This document shows positions 1 to 8,874 of a DNA stretch of 64,000 nt, piece by piece. Each line of letters begins with the position of its first letter. Position 1 is the stretch's first letter. The position numbers were made by a program, and so were the translations under genes. The stretch covers positions 25,357 through 89,356 of the forward strand of contig NZ_LIWB01000002.1 in NCBI RefSeq assembly GCF_001905725.1. The letters run 5' to 3'. This stretch comes from Streptomyces sp. CB02400 (GTDB lineage Bacteria > Actinomycetota > Actinomycetes > Streptomycetales > Streptomycetaceae). The notes beneath the pieces are model-generated. The model did no database searches and was not told the origin of the DNA. It saw only the letters and a list, made by a program, of their open reading frames with translations.

Positions 1-2291
1 TCGCCAAGCAGCTCCCCGACCCGGCCGTGGACCGCGACGCCTGGATGGCCGAGGGCATCGCCAGCTACCGGACGTTCATCTCGGCGCTGCTCGACATCAC
101 CGACAACATGGTGGCCGGCGAGGTCGTGCACCCGGTGGACGTCGTCCGGCACGACGAGGACGACACGTACCTCGTCGTCGCCGCCGACAAGGGCACCGCG
201 AAGTTCTCGGACATCGCCAACGAGGTCGCCGAGTCGTACAACTTCTGGCTCGGTGACGCCTTCGCCTCCGGCGGCTCCGCCGGGTACGACCACAAGGGCA
301 TGGGCATCACCGCCCGCGGCGCCTGGGAGTCCGTGAAGCGGCACTTCCGGGAGCTGGGCGTGGACACCCAGACCCAGGACTTCACGGTCGTCGGCATCGG
401 CGACATGTCCGGTGACGTGTTCGGCAACGGCATGCTGCTCAGCGAGCACATCCGCCTGGTCGCCGCCTTCGACCACCGGCACATCATCATCGACCCGAAC
501 CCCGACGCGGCCGTCTCCTACGCCGAGCGCCGCCGGCTGTTCGAGCTGCCGCGCAGCTCCTGGGCCGACTACAACACCGAGCTGCTGTCGGCCGGCGGCG
601 GGATCTTCCCGCGCAGCGCCAAGTCCATCCCGGTCAACTCGCAGATCCGCGAGGCCCTCGGCATCGAGCCGGGCGTCACCAAGATGACCCCGGCCGACCT
701 GATGAAGGCGATCCTCAAGGCGCCGGTGGACCTGCTGTGGAACGGCGGCATCGGCACGTACGTCAAGGCCTCCACCGAGTCCAACGCCGACGTCGGCGAC
801 AAGGGCAACGACGCCATCCGCGTCGACGGCAAGGACCTGCGCGTCGAGGTCGTCGGGGAGGGCGGCAACCTGGGCTGCACCCAGCTCGGCCGGATCGAGT
901 TCGCGCTGCACGGCGGCCGGATCAACACCGACGCGATCGACAACAGCGCCGGCGTGGACACCTCCGACCACGAGGTGAACATCAAGATCCTGCTCACCGG
1001 TCTCGTCAAGGACGGCGACATGACCGTGAAGCAGCGCAACAAGCTGCTCGCCGGGATGACCGACGAGGTCGGCCGGCTGGTCCTGCGCAACAACTACGCG
1101 CAGAACACCGCCATCGCCAACGCGCTGGCGCAGTCGAAGGACATGGTCCACGCCCAGCAGCGGTTCCTGAAGCACCTGGTGCGCGAGGGCCAGCTGGACC
1201 GGGCCCTGGAGTTCCTGCCCACCGACCGCCAGATCCGCGAGCGGCTCTCCTCCGGGCAGGGTCTGACCGGACCGGAGACGGCCGTGCTGCTGGCGTACAC
1301 GAAGATCACGGTCGCCGAGGAGCTGCTGGCCACCTCGCTGCCCGACGACCCGTATCTGAAGGTGCTGCTGCACGCCTACTTCCCGACGGAGCTGCGCGAG
1401 CAGTTCCTCGACCGGATCGACACCCACCCGCTGCGCCGCGAGATCACCACGACGGTGCTGGTCAACGACACGGTCAACACGGGCGGTACGACGTATCTGC
1501 ACCGGCTGCGCGAGGAGACCGGCGCGTCGCTGGAGGAGATCGTCCGGGCGCAGACCGCGGCCCGCGCGATCTTCCGCTCCTCGGTGGTGTGGGACGGGGT
1601 CGAGGCACTCGACAACACGGTCGACGCGGACGTCCAGACCCGCATCCGGCTGCACTCGCGCCGCCTGGTGGAGCGCGGTACGCGGTGGCTGCTCAACAAC
1701 CGGCCGCAGCCGCTGGAGCTCGAGGAGACGGTGTCGTTCTTCGCCGAGCGGGTCGAGCAGGTCTGGTCGCAGCTGCCGAAGCTGCTGCGCGGCGCGGACC
1801 TGGACTGGTACCAGCGGATCTACGACGAGCTGAGCGGCGCCGGTGTCCCGGACGAGCTGGCCACCCGGGTCGCCGGGTTCTCCTCCGCCTTCCCGACGCT
1901 GGACATCGTGTCGGTGGCCGACCGGACGGGCAAGGAGCCGCTGGACGTCGCCGAGGTGTACTACGACCTCGGTGACCGGCTGCGCATCACCCAGCTGATG
2001 GACCGCATCATCGAGCTGCCGCGCGCCGACCGCTGGCAGTCCATGGCCCGCGCGGCGATCCGCGAGGACCTGTACGCGGCGCACGCGGCGGTGGCCGCGG
2101 ACGTGCTGGCGGAGGGCAACGGCTCCTCGACGCCGCAGCAACGCTTCACGCAGTGGGAGCAGAAGAACGCGGCGCTGCTGGGCCGGGCCCGTACCACGCT
2201 GGAGGAGATCCACGGCTCCGACGCGTTCGATCTCGCCAACCTGTCGGTGGCGATGCGGACGATGCGGACGCTGCTGCGGTCGCACTCGTAG
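1..2291 (+). CDS. gdhB: NAD-specific glutamate dehydrogenase, large type (5'-truncated by window)
   Basis: Oxidative deamination of glutamate to 2-oxoglutarate with NAD+, in the cytoplasm. The frame is open from base 3 without a start, so only about the last 762 residues of a protein that is normally around 1,600 residues are present. Visible family blocks are VVGIGDMSGDVFGNGMLLS and the following IIIDPNPD, then NGGIGTYVKAS and VGEGGNLGCTQLGRIEFALH, which belong to the catalytic and nucleotide-binding core of the GDH_NAD (180 kDa) family. The rest is the long helical C-terminal region ending in LSVAMRTMRTLLRSHS. A strong hairpin follows at 2302-2343, so transcription probably ends here. The identification rests on these motifs. 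The symbol follows Streptomyces usage and is less certain than the family. Confidence 0.93.
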   Translation, partial: AKQLPDPAVDRDAWMAEGIASYRTFISALLDITDNMVAGEVVHPVDVVRHDEDDTYLVVAADKGTAKFSDIANEVAESYNFWLGDAFASGGSAGYDHKGMGITARGAWESVKRHFRELGVDTQTQDFTVVGIGDMSGDVFGNGMLLSEHIRLVAAFDHRHIIIDPNPDAAVSYAERRRLFELPRSSWADYNTELLSAGGGIFPRSAKSIPVNSQIREALGIEPGVTKMTPADLMKAILKAPVDLLWNGGIGTYVKASTESNADVGDKGNDAIRVDGKDLRVEVVGEGGNLGCTQLGRIEFALHGGRINTDAIDNSAGVDTSDHEVNIKILLTGLVKDGDMTVKQRNKLLAGMTDEVGRLVLRNNYAQNTAIANALAQSKDMVHAQQRFLKHLVREGQLDRALEFLPTDRQIRERLSSGQGLTGPETAVLLAYTKITVAEELLATSLPDDPYLKVLLHAYFPTELREQFLDRIDTHPLRREITTTVLVNDTVNTGGTTYLHRLREETGASLEEIVRAQTAARAIFRSSVVWDGVEALDNTVDADVQTRIRLHSRRLVERGTRWLLNNRPQPLELEETVSFFAERVEQVWSQLPKLLRGADLDWYQRIYDELSGAGVPDELATRVAGFSSAFPTLDIVSVADRTGKEPLDVAEVYYDLGDRLRITQLMDRIIELPRADRWQSMARAAIREDLYAAHAAVAADVLAEGNGSSTPQQRFTQWEQKNAALLGRARTTLEEIHGSDAFDLANLSVAMRTMRTLLRSHS

Positions 2292-2301
2292 GCGCAGGTG
2301 A

Positions 2302-2343
2302 GCGAGGGCGCCCCGGGCCGTGTCGGGTCCGGGGCGCCCTCGC
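2302..2343 (+). terminator. Hairpin terminator after gdhB
   Basis: A perfect 15-bp stem (gcgagggcgccccgg / ccggggcgccctcgc) with a 12-base loop starts 10 bases after the gdhB stop. There is no real T-tract, which is common in Streptomyces. Confidence 0.75.
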
Positions 2344-2416
2344 GTCGTTGTGGTGCCTTGGGTGGGCATTGGGCGGGATCCGGTGCGGGGTCACCGTTCC
2401 GGGCAATGGTTTATGT

Positions 2417-3952
2417 GTGACTGTCCGATTTTCATCATCCGCTCCGCCGGGGAGGGGCGGTGCGCGCCGTACCGCGGACCGGTCGGCGGTTGCCGGCCGG
2501 ACCGTGGCCCTGGCTGTCGTCGGACTCGTTCTCGTCCTGATGGTCCTGATGGCCCTGGTGATCGTGCGGCTCCCGTGGGTCGGTGACCTGGGCATGCACG
2601 CGGCGACCGTGCAGCGGCTGCGGCACAGTCCGCTCGACCCCGGCAACCCGCTGGTCGACGCGGACACGCCGAGCCCGTACTACTCGCCGTGGATGCTGCT
2701 GCTCGGCACCGTCGCCCGAACACCGGGCCTGTCGGTGTTCGTGGTGCTGCGGCTGGCCGCCGTCGCCGGACTGGCGCTGCTGGTGACGGGCGTATGGCGG
2801 TACGTGCGGACGCTGAGCGCGCACCGGGCCGCGCCCGCGCTCGCCCTGCTGAGCCTGCTGCTGCTGTGGGGCACGACGCCGTTCCTGTGGAGCGGCTTCC
2901 TGGGGCTGCACTCACTCGCGCTGACGGTGTCGTATCCGAGCACGTTCGCGCTCGGGCTCACCTTTCACTTCTGGGCGTGGCTGGCGGGAGCGCTGCGCCG
3001 GGAGGCCGGGTGGCCGGTGTGGTCCGGGCTGGGGGTGCTGTGGGGGGTGATCCTGCTCTGCCATCAGTTCTCGGGGGTCGTGGCCACGGTGGGGGCCGTC
3101 GCCACGGTGCTCGCGGCGGGGCGGGGCGGGCGCGTGGTGTGGCCGCGGCTCGGCGCCGGGACGGTGGTGGGGGCGGTGGTGCTGTGGGTGTGGCCGTACT
3201 ACGACTTCTTCGCGCTGTTCGGCGCGGCGGGGGGTGGGCTGGACGCGGTGCACCGGGGGTTGTACGGGCATCCGGTCGCGCGGTACGGGCTGGTGCTGGT
3301 CGGGGTGGTCGCGCTGGTTCCGCGGTGGTGGCGGGACCGGTGGGATCCGCTGGTTCTCTTCGCCGGGCTGGGGGTGGCGGTCGTGGGGGTGGGGTGGGTG
3401 AGCGGCCACTACTCGTGGGGGCGTGCGCTGCCGGCCGTGGTGATCCCGGCGCAGCTCGCGGTGGCGCTGGAGGTGGTGGGGGCGGGGCGGCGGGGGGTGC
3501 GTGCCGGGTGGGCGGTTCTGCTGGCCGGGGGGCTGCTGGTCGGGGGGTGGGGGCAGGTGGGGGTGCTCGGGTATGTGGTTCCGCGCGGGGGGCTGCCGGC
3601 GGGGGTGGAGGAGAGGTACCGGGTGCCCTGGGCGGGGTATCAGTGGATCACGCCTTGGGTGCGGTACGGGGATGTGGTCATGGCGGAGGGGCGGGCGGCC
3701 CGGCAGGTGCCGGCGTACGGGCCCTACACGGTTGCTCCGGGGTATCCCGACTTCTTCCTCTCGGATGAGGAGCGTCGGGTGGCGGTCACGGGGGTGTACT
3801 TCGAGGAGCGGACGCCGTCGTCCGTGCGGCGGGGGATCGAGCGGGAGTACGGGGTTCGGTGGGTGGTCGGCGGGGGTGGTGGCCTGGACGACGGTGGGCT
3901 GCGGGTGGTGGCTCGGGGGCCGGAGGGGCAGGTGCTTTATGCGGTGCCCTGA
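2417..3952 (+). CDS. Polytopic membrane protein, GT-C glycosyltransferase-like
   Basis: About 511 residues if the GTG at 2417 is used. A GTG at 2504 is the other candidate and would start directly at the first membrane helix; neither has a clear ribosome binding site. After the first helix (residues about 30-52) comes a loop with GDLGMHAATVQRL and SPYYSPW, then roughly ten hydrophobic segments and a soluble C-terminal tail of about 130 residues. This matches the layout of GT-C transferases, which use lipid-linked sugars on the outer membrane face, but I cannot name the sugar. It is clearly paralogous to the product of 15598-17151 (same GD-x-HAA and SPYYSPF blocks). The coding strand is very rich in G, with frequent GGG, GTG and GCG codons and many runs of G between 3150 and 3620. 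Confidence 0.8.
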   Translation: MTVRFSSSAPPGRGGARRTADRSAVAGRTVALAVVGLVLVLMVLMALVIVRLPWVGDLGMHAATVQRLRHSPLDPGNPLVDADTPSPYYSPWMLLLGTVARTPGLSVFVVLRLAAVAGLALLVTGVWRYVRTLSAHRAAPALALLSLLLLWGTTPFLWSGFLGLHSLALTVSYPSTFALGLTFHFWAWLAGALRREAGWPVWSGLGVLWGVILLCHQFSGVVATVGAVATVLAAGRGGRVVWPRLGAGTVVGAVVLWVWPYYDFFALFGAAGGGLDAVHRGLYGHPVARYGLVLVGVVALVPRWWRDRWDPLVLFAGLGVAVVGVGWVSGHYSWGRALPAVVIPAQLAVALEVVGAGRRGVRAGWAVLLAGGLLVGGWGQVGVLGYVVPRGGLPAGVEERYRVPWAGYQWITPWVRYGDVVMAEGRAARQVPAYGPYTVAPGYPDFFLSDEERRVAVTGVYFEERTPSSVRRGIEREYGVRWVVGGGGGLDDGGLRVVARGPEGQVLYAVP

Positions 3953-3965
3953 GCTGTGGTGGTGG

Positions 3966-4140
3966 CGGTTCTGGTTTGTTTCGCCCCCGCCGCCCCTTCC
4001 CTCCCCCACTCTCGGCTTCGCTCGAGCGGGAGGTGCCCCCACCGTCCCCCGGGGGCTGCGCCCCCGGACCCCCTTCGGCCTGAACGGCCTCGTCCTCAAA
4101 CGCCGGACGGGCTGAAAGATCAAACGCCGGACGGGCTGAA
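3966..4140. repeat. Composite Streptomyces intergenic repeat with a 21-bp tandem duplication
   Basis: The 27 bases at 3975-4001 are the exact reverse complement of 36568-36594. Bases from about 4051 (gggggctgcgcccccggacc and on) match the same second copy with one mismatch. Between them lies an extra segment with ctcggcttcgctcgagcggg. At the right end a 21-bp unit beginning tcaaacgccggacggg occurs twice (4096-4116 and 4120-4140). The second copy contains the stop codon and last six codons of the minus-strand glycosyltransferase, giving it the C-terminus FSPSGV. Confidence 0.8.
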
Positions 4141-5754
4141 GACGCTCGCCGCCCTCCGGGCCGCTCGGCGTACCCGGAGGGCGCCTGCCGTGAGGCCGGT
4201 CGGTTGCCAGCGGAGTTGGAGGCGGCCCGGGGTGTGGCCCTCGGGCTCGATCGTGAGCTGGTGGTGTGGGACGCGGGCGGTCAGGGGTGGGAAGGCCAGG
4301 GGAGCCAGGAGCAGGCCTCGGTTGCTGCGGCCCCGGCAGGTCAGGCGGACCATCGGGTGACGCACCCCGGCGAAGCCGCTCAGCGGGAGGCGCGCGGTCG
4401 CCGGGTCGAGGCGGACGCGGCCCTCGAAGACACCGGGGCGGACCGGGGAGAGACGGAAGGGGACGGTCAGGCGGCGGCCCGGGGAGAGGAGCAGGCTCGC
4501 GCGCTGGGGGCCGACCGGGAGGCGCAGGGCCGGGTCGTACGTGCGTACGGTCAGGTCGACGGAGGCACCCGGGCCCCGGACGATCTCCGTGACCTCGTGG
4601 CGGAACTGGGCGACGGAGAACGGGCGGGTCTCCGGCTCCAGCTCGCTCAGGTCCAGTTCACGGCGGGCGCCCGCCGACTCGGGGACCCGGTCGCCCCAGT
4701 ACGTACGGCCGTCCGGGCCCGTGGTCAGCTCCCTCGGGGCGACATCGTGCCCCAGTCCCCGGGCGGCCCACCGGGCCTCGGCCAGCCGCCGGTCGCGGAT
4801 GAGCTGGAGCACCACCCGCTCGGCGCGGGGCAGCCGGGCGTACGCGCCCGGCGACAGTGTCTCCAGGTACGGGTTCACCAGGTCCGCGAAGGCCGCCAGC
4901 CACTCCTCCTCCCGGTAGGGCAGATCGCCCGCGTACATCCGGAAGTCGTGCTTCAGGAACTTGTGGTCCTTGTCCTCGCGCAGCCCCTCGTGCCCGCTCT
5001 CCGCCAGGAAGGCGTCGATCAGCCGCTGGACGTGGATCCGGTCGCGGACGTTGCCGATCAGATGCCGCTGGTTGGAGATGGAGGCGGCGTCGGAGCCCGC
5101 GTACGGGGCGACGTACCAGAGGTACACCGGCTCCGGGATGATCGTGAACCGTTTCGCCAGGCAGTACGCCTGGGCCGAGAAGAGCTGGTCCTCGTAGTGG
5201 ATGCCCTCGGGAAAGCGCAGGTCGTGCCGGTCGAGGAAGGCGCGGGAGTACATCTTGCCGGTCGACAGGTGCTCGAAGAACAGCCGTGGGTCGGCCTCGA
5301 TGCCGTCCAGGGTGCGGCGTTCGCGCACGAGGTGCGGCATCCAGGTGGAGCGGCGGCCGGTGTCCACCCGGATCCGCCGCACCGCGCCCATCGCGAAGTC
5401 GAGGTCGCGCTCGCGGTGCGCGGCGAGCAGCGAGGCGACCGACTCCGGCGGGAGCTCGTCGTCGCTGTCGAGGAACATCAGGTACGGCGCCCGCGCGATC
5501 TCCAGGGCGCGGTTGCGCGGCGCGCTGCACCCGCCGCTGTTCTCCGGCAGCCGCAGACACCGGATACGGCCGTCGCGGGCCGCCAGCGCCCGCGCCACCC
5601 GGGGGGTGTCGTCCGTGGAGTGGTCGTCGCTGATGACGATCTCGAGGTCGCGGTGGGTCTGGCGGCGTACGGACTCCACCGCGCGGGGGAGCCGTCCGGC
5701 GTCGTTGTGCACGATCACCGTGACGGTGACGTCGGGGAGTCGCGAGGTGCTCAT
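4120..5754 (-). CDS. Family 2 glycosyltransferase
   Basis: 544 residues, starting at the ATG that overlaps the upstream stop (ATGA) behind GAGGAGG. Residues about 8-110 form a GT-A fold: VTVIVHNDAGRLPRAVES, then ISDDHSTDDTP and the DxD-type motif FLDSDDELPPES, which binds the nucleotide-sugar and metal. The remaining 400 residues include a helical middle (HYEDQLFSAQAYCLAKRF) and a beta-rich C-terminal part of unknown role. The same build is seen in the protein of 12880-14496. It lies last in a run reading exporter permease, exporter ATPase, GT/TagF fusion, this gene. A role in adding sugars to a cell-wall polymer is inferred from that setting; donor and acceptor are unknown. The final codons come from an intergenic repeat. 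Confidence 0.88.
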   Translation of the reverse strand: MSTSRLPDVTVTVIVHNDAGRLPRAVESVRRQTHRDLEIVISDDHSTDDTPRVARALAARDGRIRCLRLPENSGGCSAPRNRALEIARAPYLMFLDSDDELPPESVASLLAAHRERDLDFAMGAVRRIRVDTGRRSTWMPHLVRERRTLDGIEADPRLFFEHLSTGKMYSRAFLDRHDLRFPEGIHYEDQLFSAQAYCLAKRFTIIPEPVYLWYVAPYAGSDAASISNQRHLIGNVRDRIHVQRLIDAFLAESGHEGLREDKDHKFLKHDFRMYAGDLPYREEEWLAAFADLVNPYLETLSPGAYARLPRAERVVLQLIRDRRLAEARWAARGLGHDVAPRELTTGPDGRTYWGDRVPESAGARRELDLSELEPETRPFSVAQFRHEVTEIVRGPGASVDLTVRTYDPALRLPVGPQRASLLLSPGRRLTVPFRLSPVRPGVFEGRVRLDPATARLPLSGFAGVRHPMVRLTCRGRSNRGLLLAPLAFPPLTARVPHHQLTIEPEGHTPGRLQLRWQPTGLTAGALRVRRAARRAASVFSPSGV

Positions 5755-7943
5755 GACGCCTCCTCGGGGGTCGGTGCCGGGGTGCGTTCCTCGATCGGCA
5801 GCACCGGCGGCAGCGACGCCTCGTCCTGGCCGAGGAAGACCCGGCGTACGACGCGTTCGGCGGCGCGGCCGTCGTCGTACTCGCAGAACCGGCGCCGGAA
5901 GACGGCCCGCGCCTTCGCCGCGCTGTCGTCGCGCCAGGCGTCGGTGGTGAGGATCCCGGTCAGCTCGTCCTGGGTGCGGGCCACCGGGCCGGGCGCCTCG
6001 GCCATCAGGTCGAAGTAGACGCCGCGCGTGGTGCGGTACGTCTCCCAGTCGTCGGCGTGGACGACGATCGGGCGGTCGAGGTTGGCGTAGTCGAACATGA
6101 TCGACGAGTAGTCCGTGACCAGGGCGTCGGCGGCCAGGCACAGTTCCTCGACCGGGTCGTAGGACGAGACGTCCACGATGCGGCCGGAGCGGCGCAGGCC
6201 GGTCACGGGTGAGGCGGCACCGTCGTAGAAGTAGTGGCCGCGCACCAGCAGCACGGTGTCCTCGCCGAGGCGTTCGGCGAGGGCGGCGAGGTCCAGGCGC
6301 GGGGTCCAGCCGGCCTCGTAGTCGCGGTGCGTGGGCGCGTACAGGACGGCCCGGCGGCCGGGCGCGATGCCGAGGCGTGCGCGGACCGCGCGGATGTCGT
6401 CGGCGCCGGCCGTGTAGTAGACGTCGTTGCGCGGATAGCCGTAGTCGAGCGAGACGAACCGCGACGGGTACGCCCTCTCCCACATGCGGGTGGTGTGGCT
6501 GTTGGCGGAGACGCTGAAGTCCCACTTGTCGACGCGTTCCAGCAGCGCGTCGAAGTCCAGGCCCTGGGCGGCGGCCGGGAACGGCATCTGGTCCACGCCC
6601 ATGCGCTTGAGCGGGGTGCCGTGGTGGGTCTGGAGGTGGACCGCGTCGGGGCGTTTGACCACGGCGTTCGGGAAGTTGACGTTGTTGACGAGGTATTTCG
6701 CGGTGGCGAGCACCTCCCAGTAGCGGCGGGTGCCGGGGACGACGTGGTCGGTGCCGGGCGGGAGCAGGGCGGCGTTCTCGCCGGTCACCACCCACACCGG
6801 GTGGATGTGCGGGGCGAGTTCGGCGAGCTTGGCGGCGATCGCGGCCGGGTTGCAGGCGACCCCGCGGTTCCAGTAGGCGGCGAACACCGCGAGACGGGGG
6901 TCGACGGGGCGGTGCAGGGCCCGGCGGTACTGGAGGTCGCGGACCTGTGCGCCGAGCCGGCGCCGGCCGGTGCGCACCGTGGACCGCACGGTGCGGCGGG
7001 CGCGGTTGGCGGTCTGGAAGGCGCGGTACTTGCCGTAGGCGCCCTCTTCGAGCAGGGAGCGGCGGACGCCCTCGAGGCCGGCGGGGCGCCGGTGGCCCTC
7101 GGGGCGGCGGCGCAGGGCGGCGACCGAGGCCCGGTGGAAGAACTCCCGGGCCACGTCCTCGGGCATGTCGCCGCGGGTGAAGGCGCGCAGGCAGTCACGG
7201 ACCATGATCTCGTAGAGCACGGTGTAGACGGCGGGGCGTTCGCGGGCGAGGTCGAGGAGGCTCTCGTAGCGGTCGACGAGCGCGTAGTGCTGTGCGGGGG
7301 TGAGCGGCGGGAGGGCGGCGGGGCGCGGCCGGCGGTCCTCGTGGGCGATGTGCGGCAGGGCGGCGACGCGGTCGGCGAGCAGCAGGGCGGCGAGGGCCGC
7401 CCGTGGTTCGTCGTCGGTGGTGAGCCGGTCCTCGTGCGCCCGCCAGAAGCCGGCGCGCAGGACGCGGGTGCCGAGCAGCGGGGTCAGGCGCAGCAGGTAG
7501 GCGCTGTCGTCGAGGGCGAGGTCGGCGCGGCCCGCGCGGGCGAGCAGGGGGCCGTCCGCCGAGGGGAGCCCGGAACCGCGCCAGGTGCTGCGCAGGTGGT
7601 CCAGGAGCAGGACGTCGACGGTGCCGGGGAGCTCGGCGACCCGTTCGGCGACGGTACGGGTGCTGTCGGGCGGCAGGCCGTCCTTGGCGCGGACGAAGTG
7701 CAGCCAGCGGCCGGCGGCCCGCGCCGCCCCCGCCGCCCTGGCCGTCGCGTCGGACGTGCCGTCGGGCAGGGGCAGCACCTGGACGTGCGGGGCGTGCCGC
7801 CGGGCGGTCTCGCGGGCCCAGTCGCCGACGGCGGCGACGACGACCTCGGTGTCCGGGAGGGGACGGGCGGTGAGGGAGTCGAGCAGACCGGTCAGGTGGT
7901 CCTGCGTGTTCGGCCCGTGGACGATGACGCTCAGCTCGGGCAT
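5751..7943 (-). CDS. Bifunctional-type GT2-like / TagF-like (CDP-glycerol glycerophosphotransferase family) protein
   Basis: 730 residues from the ATG at 7943 (AAGGAG seven bases before it; a GTG one codon upstream is too close). The N-terminal 280 residues resemble a family 2 glycosyltransferase (ELSVIVHGPNTQDHLTGLL), but the usual FLDSDD is replaced by FVRAKDGLPP, so this domain may be inactive. From about residue 340 it follows the TagF family: NNVNFPNAVVKRP, THHGTPLKRMG (about 436-445), LYAPTHRDYE (about 534) and VTDYSSIMFDYANLDRPIVV (about 605). Known TagF enzymes polymerise glycerol phosphate from CDP-glycerol at the membrane. Here the product is probably a phosphodiester-linked wall polymer. 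It overlaps the next gene by 4 bp and lies 88 bp after the exporter ATPase gene. Confidence 0.88.
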   Translation of the reverse strand: MPELSVIVHGPNTQDHLTGLLDSLTARPLPDTEVVVAAVGDWARETARRHAPHVQVLPLPDGTSDATARAAGAARAAGRWLHFVRAKDGLPPDSTRTVAERVAELPGTVDVLLLDHLRSTWRGSGLPSADGPLLARAGRADLALDDSAYLLRLTPLLGTRVLRAGFWRAHEDRLTTDDEPRAALAALLLADRVAALPHIAHEDRRPRPAALPPLTPAQHYALVDRYESLLDLARERPAVYTVLYEIMVRDCLRAFTRGDMPEDVAREFFHRASVAALRRRPEGHRRPAGLEGVRRSLLEEGAYGKYRAFQTANRARRTVRSTVRTGRRRLGAQVRDLQYRRALHRPVDPRLAVFAAYWNRGVACNPAAIAAKLAELAPHIHPVWVVTGENAALLPPGTDHVVPGTRRYWEVLATAKYLVNNVNFPNAVVKRPDAVHLQTHHGTPLKRMGVDQMPFPAAAQGLDFDALLERVDKWDFSVSANSHTTRMWERAYPSRFVSLDYGYPRNDVYYTAGADDIRAVRARLGIAPGRRAVLYAPTHRDYEAGWTPRLDLAALAERLGEDTVLLVRGHYFYDGAASPVTGLRRSGRIVDVSSYDPVEELCLAADALVTDYSSIMFDYANLDRPIVVHADDWETYRTTRGVYFDLMAEAPGPVARTQDELTGILTTDAWRDDSAAKARAVFRRRFCEYDDGRAAERVVRRVFLGQDEASLPPVLPIEERTPAPTPEEAS

Positions 7944-7992
7944 CACGGGGCTCCTTCGGCTGCTCGTCGCTCCGGACAGTCCTCTTCGGTCA

Positions 7993-8006
7993 TATTGGCA
8001 TCAATA
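7993..8006. promoter_or_regulatory. AT-rich inverted repeat between exporter ATPase and TagF-like genes
   Basis: TATTG-gcat-CAATA is a perfect 5-bp inverted repeat with a 4-base spacer in an 88-bp gap. It is markedly AT-rich for this genome, and lies about 50 bases upstream of the start at 7943. It could be an operator or part of an internal promoter. Nothing in the sequence identifies the binding protein. Confidence 0.35.
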
Positions 8007-8034
8007 CGATGGAGAGGGCGCGCGGGCGTGGGCC

Positions 8035-8874
8035 TCAGGAGGGCACCGGCACCGCCTTCGGCTTGGGCTGCGGCTTGCGGTCCTTGGCCGTGCCTCCGGT
8101 GAACGCCTCGTACTCCTTGAGCACGTCCTCCGTCGGCCCGTCCATCAGCAGCTCTCCCCGCTCCAGCCACAGCACGCGGTCGCAGGTGTCGCGGATCGAC
8201 TTGTTGTTGTGGCTGACCAGGAACACCGTCCCCGCCCGCTCGCGCAGTTCCCGGATCCGGGCCTCGGAGCGCTTCTGGAAGGAGCGGTCGCCGGTGGCCA
8301 GCGCCTCGTCGACGAGGAGGACGTCGTGGTCCTTGGCGGCGGCGATGGAGAAGCGCAGCCGGGCCGCCATGCCGGAGGAGTACGTCCGCATCGGCAGGGT
8401 GATGAAGTCGCCCTTCTCGTTGATCCCGGAGAAGTCGACGATCTCCTCGTACCGGGACTTGATCTCCTCGCGGGACATGCCCATGGCGAGCCCGCCGAGG
8501 TGGACGTTGCGCTCGCCGGTCAGGTCGCGCATCAGGGCGGCGTTGACGCCGAGCAGCGAGGGCTGGCCGTCGGTGTAGATACGGCCGTTCTCCACCGGGA
8601 GCAGCCCGGCGACGGCCTTGAGCAGGGTCGACTTGCCCGAGCCGTTGGTGCCGATCAGCCCGATCGCCTCGCCCCGGTACGCCACGAAGGACACGCCCCG
8701 TACGGCGTGCACCGTGCGCACACCGGCCGCCTTCTCGGCCTGCTTGCGGCGCAGCATGCGGTTGAGGGCGGCGGTGGCGGAGCCGCGTCCGGCGCCGGTG
8801 CCGTTGACCCGGTAGACGATGTCGACGCGGTCGGCGACGACCGTGGGGATCTTGCTGTCGCTGCTGTCAGCCAC
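8035..8874 (-). CDS. ABC transporter ATP-binding protein, TagH-like (polysaccharide/teichoic acid export)
   Basis: 279 residues from a GTG that lies 8 bp inside the end of the permease gene. Walker A is GTNGSGKS (about 74-81). The signature loop is TYSSGMAARL rather than LSGGQ, which is typical of TagH/Wzt-type exporters. Walker B is VLLVDEALATGD and the switch histidine lies in FLVSHNN. It powers export of a lipid-linked polymer through the permease encoded at 8867-9796. It lacks the long extracytoplasmic or carbohydrate-binding C-terminal domain of some homologues and ends in a Lys/Pro tail (KDRKPQPKPKAVPVPS). The exact substrate is not shown by the sequence. The TagF-like enzymes next door make a teichoic-type polymer the best guess. 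Confidence 0.9.
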   Translation of the reverse strand: MADSSDSKIPTVVADRVDIVYRVNGTGAGRGSATAALNRMLRRKQAEKAAGVRTVHAVRGVSFVAYRGEAIGLIGTNGSGKSTLLKAVAGLLPVENGRIYTDGQPSLLGVNAALMRDLTGERNVHLGGLAMGMSREEIKSRYEEIVDFSGINEKGDFITLPMRTYSSGMAARLRFSIAAAKDHDVLLVDEALATGDRSFQKRSEARIRELRERAGTVFLVSHNNKSIRDTCDRVLWLERGELLMDGPTEDVLKEYEAFTGGTAKDRKPQPKPKAVPVPS

